Assembly (NCBI GenBank): GCA_964057225.1
Contig: OZ059898.1
Coordinates: 6,572,001 to 6,636,000 of the forward strand
Direction of reading: 5' to 3'
Source: Auanema rhodensis
Lineage: Eukaryota > Nematoda > Chromadorea > Rhabditida > Rhabditidae
DNA: 64,000 nt
A program made the position numbers and the translations under genes. How positions within the stretch are numbered: position 1 is the first letter of the stretch; each line of letters opens with the position of its first letter. Of the stretch, positions 1 to 12,481 are shown piece by piece. The notes beneath the pieces are model-generated. The model was given only the letters and a program-made list of their open reading frames with translations, made no database searches and was not told the DNA's origin.

Positions 1-2086
1 TGTTTTTTTATTCAGTGCTTCGACGTTAGTTTTTAATATATTGTTAAATAAATATTATAAAATTATAGCGATCTTAAAGATATTCAATTAGCATCTAATT
101 ATGCCAAACGATTTCTTCCTGATGTTCAATTCAATCTGATTGCTATTGGTGATGCTGAAGCTGCTTTTGAAAATGTTTAATTTAAAATCTTTTTAAAATC
201 TAAAAACTCATTATAGAATTTCCCATACGCTATCCTTTATTCATTTGATTACCTAATGACTAAAGTTGATTTTCATGTTTGTCTCAAAGCCCTTATGTGT
301 GGATATCTGAAACAATGTAATTCTTATAAATCAGAAGATTTTTTTCATTTGTTTAGGTGATGCGCAAGCATCAACTGCGTTTTTCACTGTCATGGTCGTA
401 ACAGATAGTGTGACAACCACCGAGGTCGTGACAACTCCTACGACAAGAGCAATGGATACAACACCATCAAGTACATCAAGACCAACTTTGCCACCAACAA
501 CGAAAGCTGCTACTACTCCGGTTCCTACTATTACTAACTCAACTGGAGCTTGTGAGTACGTAAAAAGTTGTTGAAGAATCCTGTTCTATCATGCGCATTT
601 TGATAGATGTGATCCTGCTAAAGTTTGGAATGATGTCATTTACCTTGTTGAATCATCTGATGCATCAGGCAGAAAAAATTTGGAAGATGTAAGCTATTAT
701 CTTATTTATCCTTCTTTACATTTTTTTTAGATTTGGACATATATTCAATCTATTAGTACGTATTATAACATTCAAAAGAGTAATTACTCAGCAACCGTAT
801 GTTTCACATTAAAAACAAATAGATTTTTTTTAAATTTTAGGATAATTATATGCGTGTTGGTATCATTTTATACTCCGATGATGCTCATCTTGTAGCTCCA
901 TTAGGAACACTTGATTATAATGATATATTTAATATGGAACTTCCATACATTAGTGGAGCAAAGGATGGTCCAAATATTGCAGCGTTAGGCACAACAGATT
1001 TTATTACAAAAACAAAAACAATTATAGTGGGATACTAATGGCTTATAATCAATTTTCTGAAAACTATGAGCGCCCAAATACTAAAAAAGTTATCGTATTA
1101 ATCGGATCTACATACAAGTATAATTAATATTTTATAAAAATTAAAATATTTTTCATTTAAAGTTATTTGTTAGGCTATATTTCATAATACTTCTTTGATT
1201 TAGTCATGATAATAAGGATTCACCCCAAAAAGTAATGGATGAGTTTCATGAAGATAGTGGAATCTCTATTGTTCTTAGTAAGTGTCATTCATTTCTTGTA
1301 TACAAACTTTATAAAAATTTTTTTTTTGTGTTTAGACTATATACCAGTAAATGGATTCCCAGCTCCCTTTTTCGAACAACTTGCATCACCTGGCTATTTT
1401 CTAAATTCCGAAGTTAATACAGTAGCTGATATGCTACAAGCTCAATGTGATGGTAAACATCTACATACATTTATTTCTTCAAGAAATATTTTATATTTAA
1501 GCAAACTGCTTCTGTCGAAATAATTTTCATTACATCCCAAAGGGTACTAGAAAACTTCCAACACACGGTGATCAAAGTTTTACTTACGTATTAAACATAT
1601 GTTTTAGGTTGTTTAATGGGTGTTGATTTACAAGGAAATTATGCCCTTGCTGAAAGAAATTGCCGAAATAACTACTATGGAGCCCACTTTCCTATAGTAG
1701 ATTCAGAAGAAATAGACTTATTCTTATCCAATAGTAAACTGTTTCTTCTTCAATATTAATATGTTTTTTTAATAATTTTCAGTGACACTACAATCATATT
1801 ACATTGGATTAAGTCTTAAGTCAGATGGAACATGGAGATGGGATGATGGAACACCTGTTAGTTATCTTTACATAACTCGAATATTACTATTATGTTTTAT
1901 TTGCAGCTTGGATCATATAGACCATGGGTAGTTCCAGCTACAACTGATAGTAGAGATGGTGCATGTGCAATTGCGCTTAAAGGTGGTAGAACTGGATGGG
2001 CTCAAACTAATTGTCGTAACGCATATGAATATGTTTGTGAAGGAACTCCATGTTCTAGTACAAATTATTGTTCAACAATTAATTGA
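1..2086 (+). CDS. vWA / C-type lectin domain secreted protein, 5' end outside window
   Basis: This is the 3' part of a multi-exon gene. The first visible exon (about 66-174) ends a von Willebrand A-like domain (NLIAIGDAEAAFEN). A Thr/Pro-rich mucin-like linker (about 390-550) and a second vWA-like domain (about 600-1450, with VGIILYSDDAHL and KKVIVLIGS) follow. The last exons encode a C-type lectin domain: CLMGVDLQGNY, YYIGLSLKSDGTWRWDDG and the C-terminal NCRNAYEYVCEG. The stop is TGA at 2084-2086. The vWA plus CTLD arrangement is known from nematode clec proteins, which are secreted and often linked to gut or immune responses. The function here is inferred from family only. The ligand-binding WND-type motif is not conserved, so calcium-dependent sugar binding is uncertain. 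Introns are 40-110 bp. The N-terminus and any signal peptide lie upstream of the window. Confidence 0.85.
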
Positions 2087-4680
2087 TTTCTTTTTAAAAA
2101 CAAAAGAACATAATGATCATAAAATTAAATATTAACTAGCAAAATGTTTTTCAATTTGACGCAAATAACTAACAAAATTAATTTAGTGATAGTATTTACA
2201 AAATATAAATATAATTTAAATAAAATTAATTTTATATAATTATATTTTTTTATTAAATTTTGTAATTTAATAATGTTTATATGATATAATTTAAATATTT
2301 AGCTATATATTATATATTATAATTAAAGTTTTTTGTACATTATGCTGAACTTTTGTACCATCGTGCTCTTCTCAGATTTATAATATTTTTTTTTATAATT
2401 ATATAATTATTTATACTTTTTATAGACATCTAAGTTCTAACGATGTTTCATTTATTTCAATTTTAATAATTCCAAATATAAATTATATTTAGTACAAAAG
2501 TTATATTTTGCTGTGTTTACTTTGCAAAAATTACAAAAATAACAACAATATAAGAGAAGAAGAATGGATGGATGGATGAATGAATGGATGGATGGATGGA
2601 TGGATGGATAGATCGACGGACCGACGACAAGCTACCAGCTCCACCCATATTCCCGCCTCCTCTTTCTTTCTGCTCTCTTTTTCTTCCCCTTTATATCATA
2701 TATCTTTATTTCTATTTTTTTTTCATTTCTGGTCATATTTTTAATTTTGAACTACACTTGTTCTCTTCTGCATAATAAACGAAAAATTAAGTTGTTTCTT
2801 TCAGGCCTTATGTTTCTATGAATTTTCATTATCAGCTGTTCTCTGTTCTCCTTTATATGGGATTTGTTGGTAAGATTTTCTATTTTTCTTCTTCTCCAAT
2901 TCACAATATATAACTATTTTTCGTGATTTTCATTGATTTAACCTTTCTTTTTATTAATTATATTTAATTTTCAATTCAAAATTAAAATAAGGAAGATCAT
3001 TACTTTATGAATAAATATATTGTAAAATATATTTTTACTTCCTATTCACTCATTATTCATTTATCTGAACTTCCTTTCCCTCTACCCTTTTCGACGTCTA
3101 TAAAATTAGTTAGGAATAGCTTTACTAGGAATTTTTATTAAATGAAACTACTTCAAAACGTTTATGTTATTTCGAGCCATGTTATAACGAATGCCCTTTT
3201 AGCTTTATAAAATATTATTTTTGATTTAATTTTCACTAACAAAAAAAAGTTTAGATCTTTGAAAGTGCAATGGAATATACTGACGAAAAAAATCAAAGAT
3301 TGAATATGAAGTTTTAGTTCAAAAAGAGAGACATAAGTGACCGTTCCAGGAATAAATTTGATATTTTTTCAATTCCAACCTTTTTACTTTTGCTCTTTTC
3401 TCCCATAATTTATGTCCGTTTGTGCGTCAAGTAGTAATTTAAGAAATGGAAAGAAGTGTGAGCGAGAGAATTTAAATAAGGTTTTGAAGCATTTTGAATG
3501 ACTTACAATTCAAAATTCAAAATCTTTTGTGGTCCTCTCTTATCCTGTCCAAAGAAAATCATGTCAAGCATTTTATCATTACAGCTTTTAAATAATGCTG
3601 TAAATACTCTCCTATATATAGATATATATATAGCAATGTTTTCTTTAAACAAATATAGGATTATATCAGTGAAAAGAAAAGAAAAAGAAAATCAAGAATT
3701 TGTAAAAAGATAGTGTATATATTTTTGAGATGAAATAGATAGTAAAAAAAGAAAAAAATTATATGTGAAAGAGAGAGATAGAAGAAAAAGAAATTATATA
3801 TCAGATAGACAACTATAGATGAGAACGTGAGGGAATAGATAAAGAATAGAATTGTTAAACACAGCGAAAGCAAAAAGAGTCCACATTACCCATGAAGAGC
3901 AAGCAGAGTAAGGCAAATCGTGAGCAAATCTAATTTTGTCTTCGTTTCACAGCATAGGCTTTAACACTGATGACACCAGGGTAGGTCTCAAATCTTTGGA
4001 ATTATTTTCCAGAACTTGGTATAATTCAAAATATACATATCTTTACATACATTCTATACCATTTTTTTCGGAGTAATGAAAAGCTGAATATTCATTTTGA
4101 AACAAAATATAATTAGAAATAAACTTTTAATAAAGTTATATCTTATACTATTTAAACACTTTGTTTTGTTTTTGACTTGAAAAAAAATTTTTTTTCTGAG
4201 AAATTATTTCAAATTCCTCAGGGGTTTCAGTGTTTTTTCTCTTTATTATCTTCTTCTATAGCACAACCAATAGGATCTTGATGATTTCTATTTCTAAGTT
4301 TTTTCGGACTGAAGTTCAATGTTGTTTTCAGTATTTTACTGAATAAGAAGCTGTTGTGTTTCAAAAAATATATATATTCAACTGGGGAATCATTTATATA
4401 AATGCGTTTAATAGATATACTACGTTTGTTCCAAGTTTTGATAACTCAAAACTTAAAAAGATTGAACCAAAAAACTTTATTGTAAGGCAATATTAGAAGG
4501 GAGGAGGTTTATTGAGAAGCTTATGATTATATATAGATCCATAGGGATTATATGAAAAGGAAAACACAAAAAATATGTCATGATATAGAGTAAATAATCG
4601 TTCAGAACATCTTTGTTTTATAAAGAATGAAGTAAAAAAAACAACAAATAAGTGCAATTTTTACATGTTATCTCTTTCAG
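2087..4680. other. AT-rich intergenic stretch, no gene recognised
   Basis: No convincing coding exon was found between the lectin stop and the first recognisable exon of the acetylcholine receptor gene. The stretch holds poly-T/A runs, a short ATGG tandem repeat and purine-rich tracts around 3,650-3,800. The signal-peptide exon of the receptor gene should lie somewhere in its right half but could not be assigned. Confidence 0.5.
2564..2610. repeat. (ATGG)n microsatellite
   Basis: Tandem ATGG units with an ATGA interruption near 2577-2583, read directly from the sequence. Confidence 0.9.
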
Positions 4681-7356
4681 AATGTGATGAAACATTAAGA
4701 AAGCTTTATAGAAAATTACTAGCTGATTATCAAAAAGAGGTTTGTTATTCTATACATAGTACAAAATTTTAAAATATTAATATATATATATAATTTTTTC
4801 ATAATATTTTAAAGGTTCGACCTGCAGTACGACATGATCATCCTATTAATGTGACATTCGTCTTCTCTCTTACCCAAATTATTGATGTTGTAAGTTTATA
4901 TATATATATATATATAATTTATTTTTATATTTTAATTAAATATTTCATTTTGAATCTTTTAGTAGTACTCTTTAAAGGACAATTTTAAAATCTATTTATA
5001 AAGAGAATGAAATTATTCTTCATACTTTACATACTTACAGAAAAACTAAACAAAAAAAACTTTTTCTTGCACTGAATTATTCTATTTTCTTAAATAAAAA
5101 AGTTTAATAATATAATTCATTTTCATTTTCAGGATGAACGCAATCAAATTTTGACAACGAATGCTTGGGTTAGGCAGGAATGGACAGATTATAAGCTAGT
5201 GTGGGATCCTAGAATGTTTGATAACTTAACAAGAATACATATCCCTCATTATAAAATATGGAAACCAGATATAATTCTTTACAACAAGTAAGTTTTACTT
5301 TATAATTTAAAAATTTTGAAATATTTATATTTACTATAAACTATTTAGTGCTGATTCTCAATATAGTAAATCTATTATGTCTACTGATGTTATTATTGAC
5401 TATCTGGGAAATGTTAGTTGGGCATCAGCATCAATTTTCAAGTTGTTTAAGTTTTATTTTTGCAAAATAATAATTTAATTTAGATCATCTTGTCCTTTAG
5501 ATGTAAAACACTATCCATTTGACCAACAAACGTGTACTCTTAAGTATGCCAGTTGGGCATATGATGGAACGAAAATTGATCTCCAACTTCATTCAGAGCT
5601 AGGTAAATCAGTAGTTCTTTGGAGCTTAAATTTAATTTTTCAAACATAACATCATGTTAAGGTGATCAAGCAAATTATATGATGAGCACAGAATGGAACT
5701 TGCTTCGTATAAGGTTTTTCTTTACAAATTTGAATACCGTTATTGATGTTATTTAGTGCTGAGAAAAATGCTGTAGTATATAGTTGTTGCCCTGATGCCC
5801 CATATCCATTTGTCGATATTCATATCAGCATTGAGAGAAGGCCAATGTTTTACGTAATTTTTTTGAATTTAATTTTTTTTTTCATTTGCTGTTGCAGGTA
5901 TTTAATCTGATCTTGCCTTGTGTTCTTATTAGTGGAATAGCTTTATTAGGCTTTTATATGCCTACAGATTCTGGCGAAAAAGTCACATTAGGCATTACAT
6001 CTCTGCTATCAACAACCGTGTTTCTGATGCTTGTAGCTGAAGGAATGCCTCCCACTTCTGAGGCTCTTCCACTAATAGGTTAGGCATTTGGTTTGTAAGC
6101 ATTTTTCAGAATTTTTTTCAGGTATTTATTATGGAGTAACTATTGTATTAGTCTCGTTAGCTACTGCAATGACAGTATTTACGGTTTGTTCTCATAATGC
6201 AAAGTTATTGTCTAAATATTTACTGTAATTCAGCTTAATGTTCATCATCAAGGTTTACATGGCAATCCTGTTCCCCCTGTTCTACAAGTGCTTCTCTTCA
6301 AAATTCTTGCTCCAATTATCTGTATCCGTCTAGAGCCGTATCATTCAATTACGCAGCATGTTCGATATATGTATGCTGTAAGTTAACTGCATTTACATCC
6401 ATAACATATCGTGATGTTCCTTTATTTTTATTTGTATGATTTCCAGAAAGATCATCCAGAAGATCAACTACCATTTTTGGCTCAGTTAAAACCAATAACT
6501 GATGAAGTGAAGCTGCCTTTAGAAAAAGAAAGAAATGCCTCTTCACAAGGAATTCAAACTTTAACGGACGAGTTATCCACAGCAAACAAAAGTCCGAAAA
6601 AAGTTAAAAAGGTAAACTTTTTTTTATTTCGAAAAAACTCGAATCGAGAATACCAGCATTTCTTATCTTACAGCCAGCCAGTTCATCAGCAGGGAGATAT
6701 CGAAAAATTGATGTAATTAAACTAATTATCTATGTATTATTCATAGCTTTTAGCTCCATTTTTTTAGAATTACCTTAGTTATTAGATTGTATTATTAAGA
6801 AATATAGAAAAGCTGCTTCTTGTGATGTGCACAAGGCATTTCAACGCTTTAGTGATTTAATCAGAGCTTGTAATAGAAGCTTAGTATTTTGCATGATACT
6901 CTTGCTAACATATGCATTTAGATTATTGAGTTTTAAGTATAAATACTTCACAAATCACGTTTAGGTTTCTTTCTCTTCACCGGTACACATGGATGATTCT
7001 CGAAGCAAATCAGTTGTATATCTTTCTCGACAACCAGAAACTTCGGATACTAGTATTGATCCTTTTGAAGCCGATTTTCTCAAAGTGATGGCAATGGTTC
7101 ATGCAAGCATTGAACGAAATGAAATGAGAGTGGCAGAAAAAGATCGTCGTGATGCAACTCAATTAGAATGGCATCAGGTAAGAAGTTATTCAACTATAAA
7201 ACTATATTATAAATATTAACATTAAATTTGAATTTTTAAATAATGTTTCAGGTTGCAATGGTCTTGGATAGATTTTTACTTATTGTATTTCTTTTTGGGA
7301 CTGCGTTATCTTCATTTGTCATTTTATATCAAAGAGAATTGGGAATCTTCGAATAA
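4681..7356 (+). CDS. Nicotinic acetylcholine receptor alpha-type subunit (Cys-loop ligand-gated ion channel)
   Basis: Spliced exons encode a Cys-loop receptor subunit. The visible product begins at [13 protein letters not shown], right after a splice acceptor; the signal-peptide exon was not located. Hallmarks in order: loop [11 protein letters not shown] (about 5262-5290), loop B region [11 protein letters not shown], the 13-residue Cys loop between C of [12 protein letters not shown] and the next C, loop [10 protein letters not shown] with the vicinal cysteines that mark alpha subunits (about 5780), M1 [18 protein letters not shown]2 [18 protein letters not shown]3, a long cytoplasmic loop and a terminal M4 ([20 protein letters not shown]). 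The stop is at 7354-7356. M2 has the glutamate (LVAEGMP) and leucine ring of cation channels. The family forms pentameric cation channels opened by acetylcholine at synapses. The ACR-16/DEG-3 side of the family is plausible, but I did not fix the orthologue. Confidence 0.9.
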
Positions 7357-7557
7357 TCTAAATAATACACATTGTTTATCGAAATTTTCAATGTACCTTA
7401 TATCAGTATAAGATGATTTCGTCTTATATATGACGTAGTAAACAATAGTTAACGGGTATAACACATAGTTCTTTTTTTAATGTTTCATACATTTTTTTAA
7501 TAAATTAATTAGAAATTAATGATATTCGTATTTCACAGAAAATAACTCCCTTGCATA

Positions 7558-8251
7558 TTATACCGCTGGTTCAAACTGCATGCTAACGCTATTGATACAA
7601 TATCGTTCCCCCGTTTCTTTCGGTCCATCATCGAAAACATGTCCCAAATGAGCATTACACTGAAAATAGATAATTGTGTACACTGTAGTGACAAACTTCG
7701 TACATTCTTGCAACGAACTTCCGTTCGTTCCATACCATATGATTTATCTACTATTCTGGTTATGTTCATATCATTACCAACAGATTTTGAGAACGCAGGC
7801 CATCCACAACCTGCCCAAAATTTGGAGTCAGAACTGCAAAGAAACAATCAATATAAAGCTATATATCACAAATCTAACTTAAATAGTTCTGCTCCACAAC
7901 ATAAACAAACATAACGTCCTTTGTCAAAAAATTTGTCATACTTCCCAGAGGACGGGGGCTCAGTTCCTGAACAACCATATTATTTTTAATATTAATAATT
8001 TAATTAAAACTTGGACTAACCCGCTTGTCTAGTCACATCGTATTCCTCTGGTGAAAGAACAGTTTTCCATTCAGAGTCCGTAACATCAGCTGCTTTCTTA
8101 GTGATATCAAGCTTTTTAATTGCGGGCTCTAAAATTTTTTGTTCGATGATATATTCAGCAATATCGCCTTGCCTGCAGATGAAGAACTCATTTTTCTAAG
8201 AACCTGCCCAATCAGTACGCTGCCTGAAGATTTAAAACATGAACGAAGCAT
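7558..8251 (-). CDS. msrB: Peptide-methionine (R)-S-oxide reductase MsrB
   Basis: Minus-strand exons give a typical Msr[19 protein letters not shown], then a zinc-ligand [31 protein letters not shown], then after a 44-bp intron [12 protein letters not shown] and [13 protein letters not shown]. The two CxxC pairs (CLCC and CKNC) are the structural zinc site. The usual resolving/catalytic cysteine in RYCIN is present, so the enzyme should be active. MsrB reduces methionine-R-sulfoxide in proteins using thioredoxin. The stop is TAA at 7558-7560. The 5' exon is uncertain: an ATG at 8249-8251 opens a plausible leader, but I could not join its frame cleanly to the exon that starts near 8190. It is convergent with the receptor gene and divergent from IK. 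Confidence 0.85.
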
Positions 8252-8515
8252 GAAAAACTAAAATAAAGGAAATCAGGGTATCGTAACGAGAAGTCATGCG
8301 TCAGTTGAACACATTCAAAACACGGTAATACGTGATTGCGTATTTATCGAAAATGTAAATTTGACACAAATTCAAAGTACTCTTCTGTATTCTGACTATT
8401 GTGGTTTTCTTAGTATTTTTGATTGATATACTGTATAAACTGGTCGCATATATATGTAAAAAGTTTAGAACCTTTTGGGCATTTTGTTTGGAATTACGTC
8501 TTCTCAAACTAAATA
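8252..8515. promoter_or_regulatory. Shared upstream region of MsrB and IK/RED (divergent genes)
   Basis: About 260 bp separate the proposed MsrB start (minus) from the IK start (plus). Both genes must be driven from here. I see no clear TATA box or named site. Confidence 0.35.
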
Positions 8516-10570
8516 ATGGCCGAAACAAAGTTTGTTATTTTAAAAAAAAAATAGTTTGACAGTTCATAATTTCAGTCTTCGTAATGAAGATTTTCGTAAA
8601 TTATTGGCATCTACACCTAGACGAAGTGCAACAGATACTCCTAGAGTTGAACATTCAAGTCATACTTTTAAACATCCAAAGAATAAGCCAGAAAAAAAGA
8701 AACCTCAGTTCAAACCAAAGCGGGTAAGTACTATATTTTTAAGTTGCAATTTTATTACCGATTTAGGATAAAACAGAAGAAGATGAAGAGTCTTCTCGTC
8801 TTAAAGAAATTCTTAAAAATTATAGAGATCGTGCAGCCGAACGCCGTCAAAAAGGAACTGAGGTTTTTCCTGAAAATGTATAGAAAAAAATATATGCTTA
8901 TATTTTTATTTAGGAATTTGATTTAGCTGAGCGACTAACTTCGGCATACCGACCTATACCTGGGGACTCTCAAGATAAAGCTAGAAAACAAGAGATTGAG
9001 GTTGAAAAGAAGAACTTATAAATAACGAACTACTGTTTTTAAGGAGTCCAAGTATCTTGGAGGAGATATGGAACATACTCACTTGGTCAAAGGTTTAGAT
9101 TATTCTCTGTTGAATAAAGTATAATCACAATAAGTGTTTAATTACTTAACTTTAAATTGTTTTTTATTAAGGTTAGAAGTGAAATAGCGAAATCTCAGCA
9201 TGAAGAAGAATCAAATGATGATCATATAGAAAAAGCTTATGTATGTTTTGTATTTAAAATGTTTGTAGTATTCATATTTAGAAAGAAGCTGAGGATGCCC
9301 CTACTGGAGAAGTAAAATTTGAAAGTATTATAGCTAGAAATATCCATACACTTCTATTCAAAAATGAACCTCCTCTTCGGTTAGTAGAGCTTTTGTATAT
9401 ATAGTTTTTATTATTTTTTTAAAGAAATGATTTATTTGGAAAAGGTAGAATGGCTTATGTAGTGAATATGGAAGATGAAGAAGAATCTGAGATTCCTACT
9501 ACTCTATTACGGTAATGAACTAAAAAAAAGCCTACTTATTCGTTTACTTTTTTTAGATCACTACAAGAATGTCCAAAGAATGAATCTAATGCAAACATAA
9601 ATGCTAATAATATGCTGATTTCTAAACTTACTCAAGTTCTTTCGTATCTTAGAACAGATCACAAAAAGAAAAAAAATAAGTCTGATATAACTGAAGAAGA
9701 TAAAGTTCAAAAAGATCAAAATATTTTTGATAATGTTGATGAATACATTCCAAGAAAAGAACGGGAACGCAAAGAGTATTTCATGCAATATGTCTTTCAT
9801 TAACTTCTTATTTTTTAGTGGTCGAAGCGATCAAAAAGAGAAGAAGAAAGGAAGTTATTTCAATGATGGTAAAGACAAAGGTAGAGATGGCGATGACCGC
9901 CATAAAGATCGAGACAGGTAGTTTTTTTTTTTTAAATCTTTATTCAATACGAACTTCAGAAGGGACCGTGAACGTGAGGATCGTCGTGAACGAGAAAGAG
10001 AACGAGAGAGAGAACGCGAGCGTCGTGAAGATGAAGAGAAGAACAAAAGACTTCAGGAGAAAATGGATAAACGTAGGAAAGAGCTGGAATCTGGAGGGTA
10101 TTGTAATTTTAAATATCTGAATATCAACGTTGTACGTTAGATATGACGAATGCTATCCCGGGGGATATGCTGAAATGGGTGGTGGAACATGGGATTCTGA
10201 TGAAGAAGAAGATCTTACAAAGATGGATATGGGCTCGAAAAAAGGAACGCTGAAAAGATGGGACTTTGAAAATGATGATGAATATGAAAGATATCAAGTT
10301 TGTGTTCTTAATATTGTGCTTACTTAAGAAACAAGTTTTAGAGAGGCCGAGAGGCTAATCCAAAGGCTGCTTTCCAGTTTGGAGTTAAATCTTCAGATGG
10401 CCGAAAAACAAGAAAATCGGGTGATGCTAATAAGAAAATAGACCGTGAATTAGTTAAAATCAATGAAATTAATGAAAAACGGAAAACCGATGGTGACCGA
10501 AGGTTGGTATATGTTTTATTTATTTTTTTATTTGCTTATTTGCAGTGACTATAAAAGACCCAAATATTAA
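8516..10570 (+). CDS. smu-2: IK/RED protein, spliceosomal factor (SMU-2 homologue)
   Basis: At least ten short exons encode a RED protein. The first exon is only MAET plus part of a codon; exon 2 continues LRNEDFRKLLASTP. RED_N features follow: EFDLAERLTSAYRPIPGD, SKYLGGDMEHTHLVKGLDY and NIHTLLFKNEPP. The middle holds IPTTLLRSLQECPKN. The arginine/glutamate/aspartate dipeptide tract that gives the family its name lies about 9961-10045. The C-terminus has YDECYPGGYAEMGGG and AAFQFGVKSSDGRKTRKSG, ending DYKRPKY at 10570. RED works with SMU1 in the spliceosomal B complex; in C. elegans SMU-2 influences alternative splicing of unc-52. The nucleus is the expected location. The start ATG at 8516 is the only one compatible with the MAE-type RED N-terminus. 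Confidence 0.9.
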
Positions 10571-10718
10571 TATCGGTATGTCTTTCATTATATTTACAAT
10601 ACATATGAATATGAATTCTTAAAATCGCTATGATTGCTGTCTGTAATAATGAATTTATAATTATAAAAATTTATTTCACAGTACATGGTACGAAAACCTT
10701 AGTCTTATCACTCATACT

Positions 10719-11477
10719 CTATTCCATAGTTTTTGCTACAATCGAGTGGATGAACGAAGAACGATCTTTGAAATTGTAAACAGTTTGCACTATATTTCCA
10801 TTCAAAGCATTGACAACGAGAGCATTTGCTGATATTTCACCTTCTCTATGACCTTTTGAACGAAAATGAATCTGAATAATACAGTTTTCTAAAATCAAAC
10901 GCGATGGCTTACACAAATTTGTTCACGTTTTCGGTTAATTTGAAAGAATATAGCTGGATTTTTATGAATAATATCTAAAGCATTGGAAATATTTTCCCTA
11001 AATGAATTAAATTAAAATACGATACATGTTTGAATTATCTAACCCAAGCCATCCATAGAATGTAAATTCTAGCGCTTTAACCAAATGTTTTGAACCCAAA
11101 TATATGATCAGTGATCTTTTACGCATTATTAATGCCTTAATAAATTATGCGTAACTTCATTCTACAATACTTACTTGGTTAATTGCTTTTTCGATTGCGT
11201 GTAAGTGAGCTGCATATTGATGATGGGAACAAATAATTCCGGAACAGTTATTACCATGCTCTTTCCCCCAATACAGTCCCCAAGCTGCCTAAATATTGAT
11301 TTCTATAACATTAAAATTTTAAAATGCTTCACTTTATTCCCGAATTCCACATTTGCTGCAGATATGTAAACGGCTTGTATCCCTCTAAAACAACTATAAT
11401 TATTATAGTTAAAACGGCCGTAACACATACTCTTCGTAGAAATCGCGGTGCATCAATGCTTTTGGTTTTGACAAAAA
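10719..11477 (-). CDS. RNase H-fold protein lacking the catalytic acids (probable pseudoenzyme)
   Basis: Spliced minus-strand exons give a roughly 170-residue protein that follows the RNase HI layout: strand 1 QAVYISAANVEFGNK, then WGLYWGKEHGNNCSG, a helix with HHQYAAHLHAIEKAINQ, strand 4 SLIIYLGSKHLVKAL, and IQIHFRSKGHREGEISANAL matching the GHxGxxGNExAD block. The active-site residues are all changed: the first Asp (usually YTDG) is Ser, the RAE Glu is His, the TDS Asp is Gly, and the final AD Asp is Asn. Only the GH histidine stays. The ORF is not broken: six exons join in frame with proper splice sites. The family assignment is my reading of these blocks; a catalytically dead RNA:DNA-hybrid-binding protein is the best inference. 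The start could be the ATG at 11451-11453 or lie further upstream. Confidence 0.55.
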
Positions 11478-11769
11478 CTGATATAAATTTATTTTCAAAA
11501 ACTGTACGCGAAAAAAATTAGCATTTCTGCCAACATTATGCTAATTTAAATTATTTGATAACTTCTGATAAACTTAAAAATCTCAATGATATGTCGAAAA
11601 TAAAGACATAGTATGTATACTGTATGAAAGCAACAGTAATGCTATTGAAGTATGATCCAAAAGTACATGTGCAAAATAGTATGAATTAACATGCTTTGTA
11701 CTACTAAATGTAGCAATGCAGATTAGTTTTGTTTTTCATCAATAAGCTGTTTTATTAATAACAGTAAAA

Positions 11770-12186
11770 TTAGTTTGTATTTTCTCTGAGTTTTATTGCC
11801 CCATCACAATATTCCTCTTGCTCACTTTTATCTCGTATGATATAAATATATAAATACATTTGAAGTAAAACATTTGCAACATGTATCATAAACAAAAATA
11901 TGTTCGAAGCCTTCAACGTGATATCTGAAGTGAATTCCACATAGGCTTTAATGTCTTTATGATGAAACCCAATGCATATTTCCTAGAAGATAAATTGGCT
12001 ATTTTTTCCATGTAAAATAAAAAGACAAAATTCAATTCTTAATAAAAAATTTATGAAAATTATTATGAATTTGTTAGAGAAATAGAAATATGTATATAAA
12101 TTTTGAGCAACAGAAGAAAACTGAGCAAACACTACAAATGATATGATCATACACAACATATTTTCACAGTTCGTGAACCTGAACAA
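11770..12186 (-). CDS. Possible small membrane protein (two visible exons)
   Basis: An exon beginning about 12,186 encodes FTNCENMLCMIISFVVFAQ, a hydrophobic stretch. A phase-0 intron (donor after ...FSS, acceptor tcttctag at about 11983) joins it to an exon coding EICIGFHHKDIKAYVEF, a second membrane segment (IFLFMIHVANVLLQMYLY) and a charged tail ending at TAA 11770-11772. A third hydrophobic stretch lies further upstream (about 12,190-12,260) but could not be joined in frame. No family recognised. It lies between SREBP and the RNase H-like gene on the same strand. It could be chance ORF in AT-rich DNA, but the charged tail and clean splice phase argue for a gene. Confidence 0.35.
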
Positions 12187-12481
12187 AATAAAAAATCAAA
12201 CTCTGAAGAAACAAAAATGAACAGTATATATTCCTAATAATAACGCTCCAGGCGTTAAATTATCACGAATAAAACAAATAAAAACAACTTAAAAAAAATA
12301 AAAATGTGAAGTTTGCTCAACATGTAAAAAATATTCTAATATCTACATACAAAACTGTTGATACTTTACATAAAAATACCTGACTGAAAGGATAGGATTC
12401 GGAGACTAGATACAAAATTCAGAAACTTTCCGAACTTAGACTGAGATGTTTTCTTTTGTGATACTTTGGATACAACATTTT

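Noticed and set aside
9561-9800. Hydrophobic minus-strand ORF
   Set aside because: Antisense shadow of the Lys/Asp-rich IK/RED exons on the plus strand.
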